A stretch of 64,000 nucleotides of DNA from Pseudomonas arsenicoxydans (GTDB lineage: Bacteria; Pseudomonadota; Gammaproteobacteria; Pseudomonadales; Pseudomonadaceae), in contig NZ_RCZE01000006.1 of the NCBI RefSeq assembly GCF_006438915.1, forward strand, positions 389,383-453,382, read 5' to 3'. The first letter of the stretch is position 1; each line of letters begins with the position of its first letter. The notes beneath the pieces were generated by a model. It did no database searches and had not been told where the DNA came from. It saw nothing but the letters and a program-made list of their open reading frames with translations. Below, piece by piece: positions 9,542 through 18,128 of this stretch. Both the position numbers and the translations under genes were made by a program.

Positions 9542-10402
9542 TCAGGCCTTAGGCAGGCCCATGCCCTGGCCCATCTGCACCGGCGAACCGGCCGCCAGTT
9601 CTTCGGCCCACTTGACCTGATCTGGGCCGAACAGCACGACAGCGGTCGAACCCAGTTTGAAGCGACCCAGTTCCGCACCTTTCTCCAGATGGATCGGTGC
9701 GCGGGCGGCTTCGTCGTAGCGGAAGGTTTTCAGTTCGCGTTTCGGTGGCGTGACCAGACCGGCCCAGACGGTTTCGATTGACGCAACGATCATCGCGCCC
9801 ACCAGCACCACGGCCATCGGCCCGCGCTCGGTGTCGAAAATGCACGCCACACGCTCGTTGCGGGCGAACAGCTCCGGCACGTTTTCGGCGGTGGTCTGGT
9901 TGACCGAGAAGATCCGGCCCGGAATGTAGACCATCTCGCGCAGGGTGCCGGCCAGCGGCATGTGCACGCGGTGGTAGTCCTTCGGCGACAGGTAGATAGT
10001 CGCGAAATCACCGCCCATGAACGGTGCGGCGTTGGCCGCGTCACCGCCCAGCAACTCGAGCACGCTGAAACTGTGGCCCTTGGCCTGGAACACGCGACCG
10101 TGTTCGATCGGGCCGAGCTGGCTGACCGCGCCATCGGCCGGGCTGAGGATCGCGCCCGGGGTTTCGTCCAGTGGACGAGCGCCGTCTTTCAAGGCTCGGG
10201 TGAAGAACGCGTTGAAGTGCTCGTAGGCAGTCAGGTCTTCGACCAGCGCCTGGGACATATCTACCTGATAACGCTTGGCGAACCAGGCGGTAAAGGCGTT
10301 CTTGAACCAGCGCACGCGGCATTCGGCAATGCAGCCGGCCAGTCGCGAGAGCAAGTGATGGGGCAGCAGGTATTGGCTGAGGATAAACAGACGCTTGTTC
10401 AT
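9542..10402 (-). CDS. psd: Phosphatidylserine decarboxylase proenzyme
   Basis: Psd (286 residues) makes phosphatidylethanolamine from phosphatidylserine at the inner membrane. The self-cleavage motif LGST is present, so the chain should split before Ser252, which becomes the pyruvoyl group of the 35-residue alpha chain. Conserved segments include [18 protein letters not shown] and [10 protein letters not shown]. The ATG at 10402 begins [16 protein letters not shown]. It follows rhdA on the same strand with a 16-base gap, so both are probably one operon. Confidence 0.97.
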   Translation of the reverse strand: MNKRLFILSQYLLPHHLLSRLAGCIAECRVRWFKNAFTAWFAKRYQVDMSQALVEDLTAYEHFNAFFTRALKDGARPLDETPGAILSPADGAVSQLGPIEHGRVFQAKGHSFSVLELLGGDAANAAPFMGGDFATIYLSPKDYHRVHMPLAGTLREMVYIPGRIFSVNQTTAENVPELFARNERVACIFDTERGPMAVVLVGAMIVASIETVWAGLVTPPKRELKTFRYDEAARAPIHLEKGAELGRFKLGSTAVVLFGPDQVKWAEELAAGSPVQMGQGMGLPKA

Positions 10403-10418
10403 TAACTGTCCTTAAACC

Positions 10419-11234
10419 TTAAATCTCAACGGGGGTGTCGGGGTGGTTGCCCCATTCGCCCCAGGAACCGGCGTAGCCTTTGACCCGCGGATAACCGAGG
10501 GATTTGGCCACCAGATAAGTGAAGCCAGAACGGTGGTGAGTCTGGCAGTGGGTAATGACTTCTTTGTCTTTGCTGATCCCTAGCTGTTCGAGGATCTGCG
10601 GCATGTCGGTGCGGATGCGCAGGTTGCGCGCCTGATCCATGCCCGCAGTCCATTCGAAATTGACGGCGCCCGGAATGTGCCCGGCCTTGGCCGCCAGCAC
10701 TTTCTCGCCGGAATACTCCAGCGGCCCGCGCGCGTCCCAGATCGCCAGGTCGGCGGCGCCGAGTCGGCTTTGCAGGTACTCGCGGGTCGCGGTGGGTTCG
10801 TCGTGCAGAGTCAATTTCACCGGGCCGCCAACGGGGGCCGGGATCTGGATCGACATCGGCATGCCTTCTGCCAGCCAGGCCGTCAGACCGCCGTCGACGT
10901 AGTGGTATTTACGGTGACCGATGACGTCCAGCAGCCAGATAAAACGCCCAGCCCAACCGCCACCTTCGTCGTCGTACACCACGTACACCGCATCGGGGTT
11001 GTGGCCCAGTTCTCCGAACAGCGCTTCAAGTGCCGCTTGCGGCGGCATCAATCCCGGAGCAGGCGCCTGACCGAGTTGCGTGCGTTTCGGATCGACAAAA
11101 CGCGCGCCGGGAATATGCCCTTCGGCATAGCGGGCGCTGCTGGTCAGGTCCACCAGAATCAGATCGCGGGCCTCGAGGCGAGGGAGCAAGTCGCTCGGCT
11201 CGATCACCAGCGGCAAGCCAGAGAAGTCAGACAT
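10419..11234 (-). CDS. rhdA: Thiosulfate sulfurtransferase (rhodanese)
   Basis: The protein has 271 residues and two rhodanese domains; only the second has a catalytic cysteine. The active-site loop is CQTHHR with Cys230, the same loop and position as the Azotobacter vinelandii RhdA, and different from the usual CRxGxR loop of other rhodaneses. It transfers sulfane sulfur from thiosulfate to a thiophilic acceptor. The ATG at 11234 (MSDFSGLPLVIEP) follows GAGACCTCAC; an upstream in-frame GTG at 11252 is not needed. psd lies 16 bases downstream. Confidence 0.93.
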   Translation of the reverse strand: MSDFSGLPLVIEPSDLLPRLEARDLILVDLTSSARYAEGHIPGARFVDPKRTQLGQAPAPGLMPPQAALEALFGELGHNPDAVYVVYDDEGGGWAGRFIWLLDVIGHRKYHYVDGGLTAWLAEGMPMSIQIPAPVGGPVKLTLHDEPTATREYLQSRLGAADLAIWDARGPLEYSGEKVLAAKAGHIPGAVNFEWTAGMDQARNLRIRTDMPQILEQLGISKDKEVITHCQTHHRSGFTYLVAKSLGYPRVKGYAGSWGEWGNHPDTPVEI

Positions 11235-11276
11235 GTGAGGTCTCCAGGGCACAAAAGGGAGGATTGTAGCGCAGCG

Positions 11277-12815
11277 TCATTGGCCGCGGTGGCTAAAGGT
11301 GTTCAAGGCTTTCTCGATGCACTGCGCGGTTTTGCCGAAGGCTTGCACGGTGATTTCCGAGAACGGCCCGCCGCCCTGATCCGCCACCACGACCATGATC
11401 ACCCGACCATTGTTGACCAGCGAGCGCAGGATCAAGTGTTCGCCACGGAATTGCGCGCGCAGGTTGCCAGGCAACAACGCCGAGAACTGCGCGGTGTTGG
11501 CCGGTGTCAGGCGCACCTGAGCCTGTTGCGAGAGCAAACGTTGCAGCACGGAGCTTTGGCTTACCACGAAATTCAGCCCGGCCGTTTCTGTTGGCAAACC
11601 GGCAACCTGATGCACCCGCAGATTGGCGTGCGTGCGGTCAGCCATCAAGATCATCACCCGGCGCATGCCGCACGCGACCAAAGCGTCTCGAGCCGAGGTG
11701 GTCAAGTGCATCGCGTTGGTGAAGGGGCTTGGCTCCACCAGCAACTCGGCGCATTGGCCGCGCCATTTGGCCAGGTCTTCGGTGGTCGGCGCCGGGGCCG
11801 GCAGCAATGCGGCGTGGACACGGTTCATGCCCCACGGCCAGAGCAGCGATACAGCGGGGTGCCAGAGGTCCGGCATGGTGTGCAGCCGGGCGCTGTTGGC
11901 GGCCTGTTGGTGCAATTGCTGCTGCACCTCGGCGATGGGCATTTGCAGGTAAAGGCTGGTCAGGTATTGCCAGCGCTCGCTGTGCGGGCAGTCCCACGCC
12001 TGTTGCGCCGACAGCGCCAGACCGTTGGCCAGCAGCACGGTATTGGCCGGCTGATTGAGCCAGCGGCGCAGGGTTGGATCGTCATCGAGGCGGTTTTGCT
12101 GGCGCAGCGGATGATCGCTGTCGCGGGCAATGCGCAGCACTTTGACCAGTTCGCGCTGCTCGGTCAGCAGCAGGCGATAACCCTGCTCCACCCACATCGG
12201 CAGACGCCAAATGGTCACCAGGGCCTGGCAGATGTCCAGCAGGCGTACGCCGAACAACTGTTTTTCGACCTTGCGCGCCGACTCACCTTTATGGATGACC
12301 CGCAGTTCCCACTCTTCGAGCAATTGCGGATAGGTCAACGCCATCGGCCACAGCGGCGAGAGAAACAGCAGACTGCCCCAATGAATGTCCTGCCACAGTC
12401 GCGCCAGGCGACTGGCAAAAAAACCGTTGGCCTGTTGCGTCGCGTGCTGGCTGATCAATTGCAGCTGGCGCAAGGCAAGCGGGATCTGCAATTGGGGTTC
12501 GGCGGGGAGCCGGGCGAGCAGTTCTTCGGTGCGCTTCAAGCCGAGGCGATTGATCGCCACTTCCAGGTTTTCCGCAGGCTCGGTCATGCTGCCGTGGGTA
12601 TGGCGATTGGCTTCACGAATGATGCTCAAGGCCAGGGCCGGGCTGTCTTGCATCAGTTCGGCGATATCACGCAGCGAGCTGCGATTATCGGCGATGGCCC
12701 TGCAGACACGGTCATGGCTGTCTTGCGGAACCGGCAGGCGCACGCCATCGAGAAGCTTGACCCAGCCTTCAAGTGTTGTTGGTTTTTGAGTGGGAATGTT
12801 CGTCTGGTTAGCCAT
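11277..12815 (-). CDS. HDOD domain protein
   Basis: This 512-residue protein has an N-terminal HDOD-type helical domain (about residues 12-210; ADNRSSLRDIAELMQDSPA is the typical opening) and a C-terminal region of about 170 residues that looks GAF-like. HDOD proteins are catalytically dead relatives of HD phosphohydrolases and usually act as signalling or cell-cycle adaptors. The gene occupies the conserved slot between rhdA and motA. ATG 12815 (MANQTNIP) was preferred to a TTG at 12827. Its specific role is unknown. Confidence 0.75.
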   Translation of the reverse strand: MANQTNIPTQKPTTLEGWVKLLDGVRLPVPQDSHDRVCRAIADNRSSLRDIAELMQDSPALALSIIREANRHTHGSMTEPAENLEVAINRLGLKRTEELLARLPAEPQLQIPLALRQLQLISQHATQQANGFFASRLARLWQDIHWGSLLFLSPLWPMALTYPQLLEEWELRVIHKGESARKVEKQLFGVRLLDICQALVTIWRLPMWVEQGYRLLLTEQRELVKVLRIARDSDHPLRQQNRLDDDPTLRRWLNQPANTVLLANGLALSAQQAWDCPHSERWQYLTSLYLQMPIAEVQQQLHQQAANSARLHTMPDLWHPAVSLLWPWGMNRVHAALLPAPAPTTEDLAKWRGQCAELLVEPSPFTNAMHLTTSARDALVACGMRRVMILMADRTHANLRVHQVAGLPTETAGLNFVVSQSSVLQRLLSQQAQVRLTPANTAQFSALLPGNLRAQFRGEHLILRSLVNNGRVIMVVVADQGGGPFSEITVQAFGKTAQCIEKALNTFSHRGQ

Positions 12816-12981
12816 GGTTGGACGCAATCTTCGTCTGCATTACCTATGCCCGGAGTAGGCTAAATTAGCTTTTCGCTTGAACGGGCTATAGTCTGGCGCA
12901 GTTTTGCCGATAAGGAGAAGAAGAGATTTTTCGACCTCCGAATATGACCTTGAACCCGACTCAGTAAGTGCTCTCCTACCT

Positions 12982-13833
12982 ATGGCTAAAATTCTCGGCA
13001 TCATTGTCGTATTCGCGAGCGTGCTCGGCGGGTACGTGCTCTCCCACGGCAAGATTGCTGCCCTTATCCAGCCTTTCGAGGTGATGATTATCGGTGGTGC
13101 AGCCTTTGGCGCATTCCTGCAAGCCAACCCTGGCCACATGGTCAAAAACGTTCTGAAGAAAGCCTTCGGGATGTTCAGCTCGCGCTTCAACCACACTTTT
13201 TACCTTGAAGTGCTGGGGCTGATTTACGAGATCCTCAACAAGAGCCGCCGCGAAGGCATGATGGCCATCGAAGGCGACATCGAAGATGCTGCCGCGAGCC
13301 CGATCTTCGCCAAGTACCCGGCAGTGCTCAAAGATGACCGCATGACCGCGTACATCTGCGATTACCTGCGCATCATGTCCTCCGGCAACATGGCCCCCCA
13401 TGAGCTGGAAGGCCTGTTCGACATGGAACTGACCAGCCTCAAGGAAGACCTCGATCACCCGTCCCACGCGGTGAACGGTATTGCTGACGCCATGCCGGGC
13501 TTCGGTATCGTCGCGGCGGTACTGGGTATCGTGGTGACCATGGCCTCCCTGGGTGAAAGCGATCAGAAAATGATCGGCGTGCACGTGGGTGCGGCACTGG
13601 TCGGTACCTTCTTCGGTATTCTCGCCGCCTACGGCTTCTTCGGCCCGCTGGCCCACGCCCTGGCCCACGATGCCAAGGAAGAACTGAACGTCTACGAAGC
13701 CATCAAGGCTTCGCTGGTGGCTTCGGCGTCCGGCATGCCTCCATCACTGGCCGTGGAATTCGGTCGCAAGGTTCTGTACCCGGCGCACCGTCCTAGCTTC
13801 GCTGAGCTGGAACAAGCGGTTCGCGGTCGCTAA
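12982..13833 (+). CDS. motA: Flagellar motor stator protein MotA
   Basis: MotA is 283 residues with four transmembrane helices (near residues 4-22, 33-50, 168-192 and 205-226) and a large cytoplasmic loop that contains the charged residues Arg90 and Glu97 contacting the rotor protein FliG. The proline-bearing third helix reads DAMPGFGIVAAVLGIV. The ATG at 12982 is chosen because MAKILGIIVVFAS is the standard N-terminus; the open frame back to 12904 is leader. A possible -10 TATAGT (12887-12892) with TTAGCT 16 bases upstream lies ahead. motB begins 3 bases after its stop. Confidence 0.97.
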   Translation: MAKILGIIVVFASVLGGYVLSHGKIAALIQPFEVMIIGGAAFGAFLQANPGHMVKNVLKKAFGMFSSRFNHTFYLEVLGLIYEILNKSRREGMMAIEGDIEDAAASPIFAKYPAVLKDDRMTAYICDYLRIMSSGNMAPHELEGLFDMELTSLKEDLDHPSHAVNGIADAMPGFGIVAAVLGIVVTMASLGESDQKMIGVHVGAALVGTFFGILAAYGFFGPLAHALAHDAKEELNVYEAIKASLVASASGMPPSLAVEFGRKVLYPAHRPSFAELEQAVRGR

Positions 13834-13836
13834 ACC

Positions 13837-14880
13837 ATGGAAAATAACCAGCCGATCATCATCAAGCGCGTCAAAAAATACGCGAGCGGGCATCACGGCG
13901 GTTCCTGGAAAATCGCTTTCGCGGACTTCGCGACGGCGATGATGGCGTTCTTCCTGGTGCTGTGGCTGCTGTCCACCGCCACACCGGAGCAGAAGATCGC
14001 CATCGCCGGTTACTTCAAAGACCCGGTCGGCTTTACCGAAAGTGGCACGCCGTACATCATCGACCTGGGCGGCTCCCCGACCTTGGCGCCGGAGAAAACC
14101 CTCAACCCCGAGGTGAAATCCCAGCCGCAGCCAGACCGCGTCACTGTCGACACCGAACAGGTCGAAGGCATGGCCGAGCAGGTTGAAAAGGAACGCCTGG
14201 AACTGTTGTTGCAAGAGTTGCAGAACAAAGTCGATGAAAACCCGCAGCTGCAGAAATTCAAGGACCAGATCCTGTTCGAGATCACGCAGGACGGTTTGCG
14301 CATCCAGATCATGGACGCCGAGAACCGCCCGATGTTCGACTCCGGCAGTGCGCGTCTGAAACCGTACTTCGAAGACATTCTGCTGGCCATGGCCGACACC
14401 ATCAAAGCGGTGCCGAACAAGATCAGCATCAGCGGCCACACCGATGCCAAGCCGTACTCAGGCACCGGCGATTTCGGCAACTGGGAACTCTCGGCCAACC
14501 GTGCCAACGCCGCTCGCCGTGCGCTGGTCGCCGGCAGCTATCCGGATCAACAGGTCGCGCGGGTGGTCGGTTACGCCTCGTCGGCGCTGTTCGACCGTGA
14601 GAACCCGTTCAATCCGGTCAACCGCCGCATCGACATCGTGGTACTGACCAAGAAAGCCCAAAAGGCCATTGAAGGTTCGCAAGGTGCAGAACCCGCGCCA
14701 GAGCCGGCACCAGCCCCCGCAGCACAAGGGCAGGGCGGTCCGGGCGAAGTGCCGGCCAAACCAGTTGATCCGAACGCCTTGCCGGCGGATAAAGAACCGC
14801 TGCCGGCCCACGAGCTTCGTGAGCGTCTGAACATTTTTGAAAACCCGGCACCGAAACCGGCTGAACCGCCGAAGCAGTGA
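13837..14880 (+). CDS. motB: Flagellar motor stator protein MotB
   Basis: MotB (347 residues) anchors the stator to peptidoglycan and carries the proton-binding aspartate. The plug and single transmembrane helix read AFADFATAMMAFFLVLWLLS, with Asp30 as the proton acceptor. An OmpA-like peptidoglycan-binding domain follows (ISGHTDAKPY near residues 199-208, ending NPVNRRIDIVV). The C-terminal 70 residues are a Pro/Ala-rich tail. It is cotranscribed with motA and closed by the terminator at 14884. Confidence 0.97.
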   Translation: MENNQPIIIKRVKKYASGHHGGSWKIAFADFATAMMAFFLVLWLLSTATPEQKIAIAGYFKDPVGFTESGTPYIIDLGGSPTLAPEKTLNPEVKSQPQPDRVTVDTEQVEGMAEQVEKERLELLLQELQNKVDENPQLQKFKDQILFEITQDGLRIQIMDAENRPMFDSGSARLKPYFEDILLAMADTIKAVPNKISISGHTDAKPYSGTGDFGNWELSANRANAARRALVAGSYPDQQVARVVGYASSALFDRENPFNPVNRRIDIVVLTKKAQKAIEGSQGAEPAPEPAPAPAAQGQGGPGEVPAKPVDPNALPADKEPLPAHELRERLNIFENPAPKPAEPPKQ

Positions 14881-14883
14881 CCC

Positions 14884-14919
14884 ACAAAAAAGCCGACAGC
14901 GATGTCGGCTTTTTTGTGT
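14884..14919. terminator. Bidirectional terminator between motB and the TIR cassette
   Basis: The perfect stem AAAAAAGCCGACA/TGTCGGCTTTTTT with a 4-base loop has a T-run on both strands. It ends motB from the left and the minus-strand TIR-caspase-TIR operon from the right. Confidence 0.92.
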
Positions 14920-14922
14920 CTG

Positions 14923-15408
14923 TCAGAAACCCCGTCGAATGCGGTTCTTGAGCTGGTCGTGGAACAGTTCGGCATCACGCCGGTAAGTGCCGCGAACGGA
15001 TTCGCTGAACGACTCCAGCCCCATTGAGCGCTTGGAGAGCAACTCCTCGCGATAGGCGTCGATAAAGAAGTTGATATCGTTCTCACCGCTCAACTTCGGC
15101 CATTTATCGAGGTACAGCGGCAGCGCGCTGGGGCCGATCTTGTACGAGCAGATCCGGCGATTGCTGATGGTCGCTTCGCCGATTTCGAACGGTACCCACC
15201 ACGATTGCGCGGTCTGCTCCGACACCACGGCCATCAAGTGTGTGCATTCAGTGATGTTGCGGGTGATGACGGTGGTGATGTCTTCGGTTGTTTGCGATTC
15301 CGCGTCCAGCACATCGAGGTAGGTCTTGATGTTTGCCTGCGTCAGGCGGGTGTTAATGGCCATCGCATGGGCGCGGTCGGTGTGGCGGTAGCTGATAAAC
15401 ACAGGCAT
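14923..15408 (-). CDS. TIR-domain protein (second TIR of the cassette)
   Basis: The 161-residue protein begins MPVFISYRHTDRAHAMAINT, the FISY box 1 of TIR domains, and has the probable catalytic glutamate Glu75 in SWWVPFEIGEAT, where TIR NADases carry theirs. No transmembrane segment or second domain is visible; residues 110-161 are a charged helical tail. Its ATG shares one base with the stop of the caspase-like gene (TGATG at 15406-15410), so translation is coupled. It belongs to a different TIR lineage from the gene at 16370-16777 (TIR_2-like rather than ThsB/DUF1863-like). It could make the activating nucleotide signal, extend substrate range, or be an NAD-depleting effector; the sequence does not decide. 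Confidence 0.82.
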   Translation of the reverse strand: MPVFISYRHTDRAHAMAINTRLTQANIKTYLDVLDAESQTTEDITTVITRNITECTHLMAVVSEQTAQSWWVPFEIGEATISNRRICSYKIGPSALPLYLDKWPKLSGENDINFFIDAYREELLSKRSMGLESFSESVRGTYRRDAELFHDQLKNRIRRGF

Positions 15409-16367
15409 CAGAAATGTCCCTTGATCGCGAGTTCGCGGTAATAGGCGCCGAGGGCCGTCAGGCGGCAGCCGGTGGAATGCAGGGCGGCGTAGTACATGTG
15501 CTCGGCGTCTACCGGTTCGATCAGGCTGTGGCGGTTGCACTTTTGCAGTTGCTTGAAGATGTCGCCGTTGTCGGGATCGAACGCGGCCTCGGTCGGTTCG
15601 TAGCTGGGGTCCAGGGGGAACACGTAGCTCGGTTCCGGAAACCAGTCCTTGAGCTTGCGCAGGGTTTCTTCGGCAATCAGCGGCGTCACTTCCCGCAGCG
15701 GCACAAATTGCGAGACGTTGGTCTTGAACACCGGCCGTTGCTCCCAGGCCCCCAGCGCATTGTCGACGAACGAATACACGCTGCCGGGTGTGACTTTGCC
15801 CAGCACATTGGCGGCTCCGCCATGCAGTGCCTGCAGCAACAGGTCGGTAAACACGCCGTGGCCGCGACCTTCGAGCGCCACCTGGTCTTTTTTGCAGGCA
15901 GTGAGAATGGTCAGGCCTTCGCTGATCACGCTGCTGCCACCGCGCAACCCGCGCATGGCGGCCGCTGCGCCGGCCTGGCAGCAGTCGAGGATGATGATTT
16001 TGTTCTTGATGTGGGTGGCGCTTTCCGCCCAGTTGAGGATGTCGCTGATGCGGATGCCTTCAACGCCCTGACCGAAATCCTGGGGAATCAGCAGGCCTTC
16101 ATCGATGCTGGTATCAAACTGGCCGTGACCGGCGAAGTACAGCAGCGCCACGTCGCAATCACCGGAAAACAGACTCTGGATCTGCTGCTTCAGGTTCGTG
16201 TGAGTGAGGTTTTCCTCCGCCGACGTCAGGACCTTGCTGCTGAAGTTCGGCCGCCCGTTGGCGTGGCGTTCCAGTACCGAGGCCATGGCCATTGCGTCGT
16301 TGTTGCAGCCACTCAATGGCGACACATAGGTGTAGTGGTTGATACCGATGAACAGTCCCTTGCGCAT
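15408..16367 (-). CDS. Caspase-like (peptidase C14) protease
   Basis: The 319-residue protein starts MRKGLFIGINHYTYVSPLSG, the opening strand of caspase-fold proteases. The catalytic dyad is visible: His81 in LLYFAGHGQFD and Cys130 in IIILDCCQAGA. About residues 1-215 make the protease. The last 100 residues (from about 220, Asp/Pro-rich and then helical) form a separate region that is a candidate sensor for a nucleotide signal. It is the middle gene of a minus-strand operon, 2 bases after the first TIR gene and overlapping the second by 1 base. Known TIR plus caspase defence systems use the TIR product to switch on such a protease, which then degrades host proteins; here that is inference from gene content. 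Confidence 0.88.
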   Translation of the reverse strand: MRKGLFIGINHYTYVSPLSGCNNDAMAMASVLERHANGRPNFSSKVLTSAEENLTHTNLKQQIQSLFSGDCDVALLYFAGHGQFDTSIDEGLLIPQDFGQGVEGIRISDILNWAESATHIKNKIIILDCCQAGAAAAMRGLRGGSSVISEGLTILTACKKDQVALEGRGHGVFTDLLLQALHGGAANVLGKVTPGSVYSFVDNALGAWEQRPVFKTNVSQFVPLREVTPLIAEETLRKLKDWFPEPSYVFPLDPSYEPTEAAFDPDNGDIFKQLQKCNRHSLIEPVDAEHMYYAALHSTGCRLTALGAYYRELAIKGHF

Positions 16368-16369
16368 GG

Positions 16370-16777
16370 TTACACCGCCGTGTGCAGGCGAATGGCGTTG
16401 ACGATGCTATTGGTGTTCCAAGCGCACTCCGCATGCGCCGCCTGGCGTACTACGGCAGAAATCCGCTCTGCCCCAAACGGCTTGACCGCAATGATCACCT
16501 TGCCCATTCGTTTGGCGATCTCGATTTCCTTGTTGATCCACTTGCTGTAGGTGGAATACATGCCGGCCATGATCAGTACGGCCGAGCAGGGGCGGATTTT
16601 GTTTTCGATGGCTTCCAACAGTTGTTTGTCGGTTTTCGCGCCAAGAATCGGGTTGTCCTCAGGCACCGAAAAATTCTTGAAGCTGAAGCCTGCCTGCGCG
16701 TTGAGCAGGCGCACAAGATTGTCGTGGGCGTGGGGGTAGTTCCACGAATGGCTGATGAACAAATGATAGGTTTGCAT
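16370..16777 (-). CDS. ThsB-like TIR protein (DUF1863/MTH538 TIR-like)
   Basis: This 135-residue protein begins MQTYHLFISHSWNYPHAHDN and has the candidate catalytic Glu84 in SKWINKEIEIAKRMGK; the strand VIIAVKPFG and the C-terminal NTNSIVNAIR complete the pattern of the ThsB-like TIR family. Such proteins detect phage infection in Thoeris systems and convert NAD+ to a cyclic ADP-ribose isomer. It is the first gene of the cassette; the ATG follows GAGGGACC, and a possible promoter lies at 16817-16844. Assignment as the signal-making TIR is inferred from family resemblance. Confidence 0.85.
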   Translation of the reverse strand: MQTYHLFISHSWNYPHAHDNLVRLLNAQAGFSFKNFSVPEDNPILGAKTDKQLLEAIENKIRPCSAVLIMAGMYSTYSKWINKEIEIAKRMGKVIIAVKPFGAERISAVVRQAAHAECAWNTNSIVNAIRLHTAV

Positions 16778-16816
16778 GGTGGTCCCTCGGTATCGCCGGA
16801 ATGCGAAGAGGGCTTG

Positions 16817-16844
16817 AATGTATGCACTTGATTGGCCGCAACAA
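16817..16844 (-). promoter_or_regulatory. Possible promoter of the TIR-caspase-TIR operon
   Basis: On the minus strand TTGTTG (16844-16839) and TACATT (16822-16817) are spaced by 16 bases, about 40 bases ahead of the first TIR start. No operator-like palindrome is evident nearby. Confidence 0.35.
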
Positions 16845-16948
16845 GGCCTGCGCGGTTAAAGAGACGGGTCCTTCAAGCGGGCGCGCGGAAATCTTACAGA
16901 TGTGTCTGACGTTTAATCAGAGGGGGAATGTGTAGGACGGAACAAGCG

Positions 16949-16981
16949 GCCCACCGCCCCGTCAGTATCGGGGCGGTGGGC
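16949..16981 (-). terminator. Strong hairpin downstream of rsgA
   Basis: The 13-bp stem GCCCACCGCCCCG/CGGGGCGGTGGGC lies 9 bases beyond the rsgA stop. On the minus strand it is followed by GCTTGTTCC, so the U-tract is weak, but the stem is strong. Confidence 0.65.
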
Positions 16982-16989
16982 GCGTCTGT

Positions 16990-18021
16990 TTAATAGCTGG
17001 TTTCGGGCAAACTGGCGATGATCGAGCGGTAGCTGTTCATCCGTTGCTGCTGCACTCGGCCTTCTTCGAGGGCTTTGAGCAGGGCGCAACCCGGTTCGCG
17101 GTCGTGCTTGCAGTCGCGGAAGCGGCAGGTACCAATCAGGTCGTTGAACTCGATGAAACCGGCTTCGACGTCGGCACGGCTGACGTGGCCCAGGCCAAAT
17201 TCACGAATGCCCGGGGAGTCGATCAACTCACCGCCTCCGGGAAAGTGGAACAACCGCGCGGTGGTCGTGGTGTGGGTACCCTGCCCGGACAGCTCGGACA
17301 ACGGGCCGACGCGGGCTTCGACTTCCGGCAGCAAGCTATTGACCAGCGACGACTTGCCGACGCCGGACTGGCCGACGAACACGCTGATGCGTCCGTCGAG
17401 CTGCTCCTGCAACTGCTCCATGCCGTTGCCGTGGTGCGCCGACACTTCCAGCACCGGGTAACCGAGCGTGCGGTAAACCGCCAGTAAGGCATTCAGGGCC
17501 GGGGCGTTCTGCTCGTCGATCAAGTCGAATTTGTTGAGCAGCAGCAGCGGCCGGATACCGGCGTGCTCGGCAGCGACCAGATAACGGTCGATCAGGTTCG
17601 CGTGCGGCTCGGGCAGCGGCGCGAACACGATGACGATCATGTCGACGTTGGCGGCCACAGGTTTGAGCTGGCCACGGCTGTCCGGACGGCAGAGTTCGGT
17701 TTTACGCGGCAGTTGCGCCACGATCACACCGATGCCCTGGTTGCCGGCACGCCAGACCACCTGATCGCCGGTCACCAGCGCAGGCAGGTTGGCGCGCAAG
17801 TGACAACGGAACACTTCACCGGCCAATTCGCCCTCGAGGGCTTCGACTTCGACCTGCACACCGAAGTGCGCGATCACAAGGCCCGTCTGTTCCGGACCCA
17901 GGTCGCCGCCTTCAAGTGCCTCGACAGCGGAGGACTCGCGTTTGGCGGCGCGGGCAGCGCGTTCGCCCTGAATCTTTTCGATGCGCCAGTTTTGACGACG
18001 ATTGAGTTGGCGTTTGGCCAT
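16990..18021 (-). CDS. rsgA: Small ribosomal subunit biogenesis GTPase RsgA
   Basis: RsgA (343 residues, also YjeQ) checks late 30S assembly. It has an N-terminal OB-fold, a circularly permuted GTPase domain in the order G4 (LLNKFDL), G1 ([15 protein letters not shown]), G3 (DSPGIREFG), and a C-terminal zinc site [14 protein letters not shown]. The ATG at 18021 gives the normal lysine/arginine-rich N-terminus. The gene is divergent from orn, as in other pseudomonads, but the normally adjacent motB is displaced by the TIR cassette. Confidence 0.97.
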   Translation of the reverse strand: MAKRQLNRRQNWRIEKIQGERAARAAKRESSAVEALEGGDLGPEQTGLVIAHFGVQVEVEALEGELAGEVFRCHLRANLPALVTGDQVVWRAGNQGIGVIVAQLPRKTELCRPDSRGQLKPVAANVDMIVIVFAPLPEPHANLIDRYLVAAEHAGIRPLLLLNKFDLIDEQNAPALNALLAVYRTLGYPVLEVSAHHGNGMEQLQEQLDGRISVFVGQSGVGKSSLVNSLLPEVEARVGPLSELSGQGTHTTTTARLFHFPGGGELIDSPGIREFGLGHVSRADVEAGFIEFNDLIGTCRFRDCKHDREPGCALLKALEEGRVQQQRMNSYRSIIASLPETSY

Positions 18022-18128
18022 GGGTGTTCCGTATCAAGAATGCAGCGATTAGGTAAAACGGCCGCGAGTTTAGCACGCCCCGCCGGTTGCCTAGGCTAAA
18101 CTGCGCAGCATTGCCTAGGAGCCGACAC

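Noticed and set aside
10677..12863. 728-codon plus-strand open frame
   Set aside because: Covers rhdA and the HDOD gene in antisense; both have clear motifs and this frame none.
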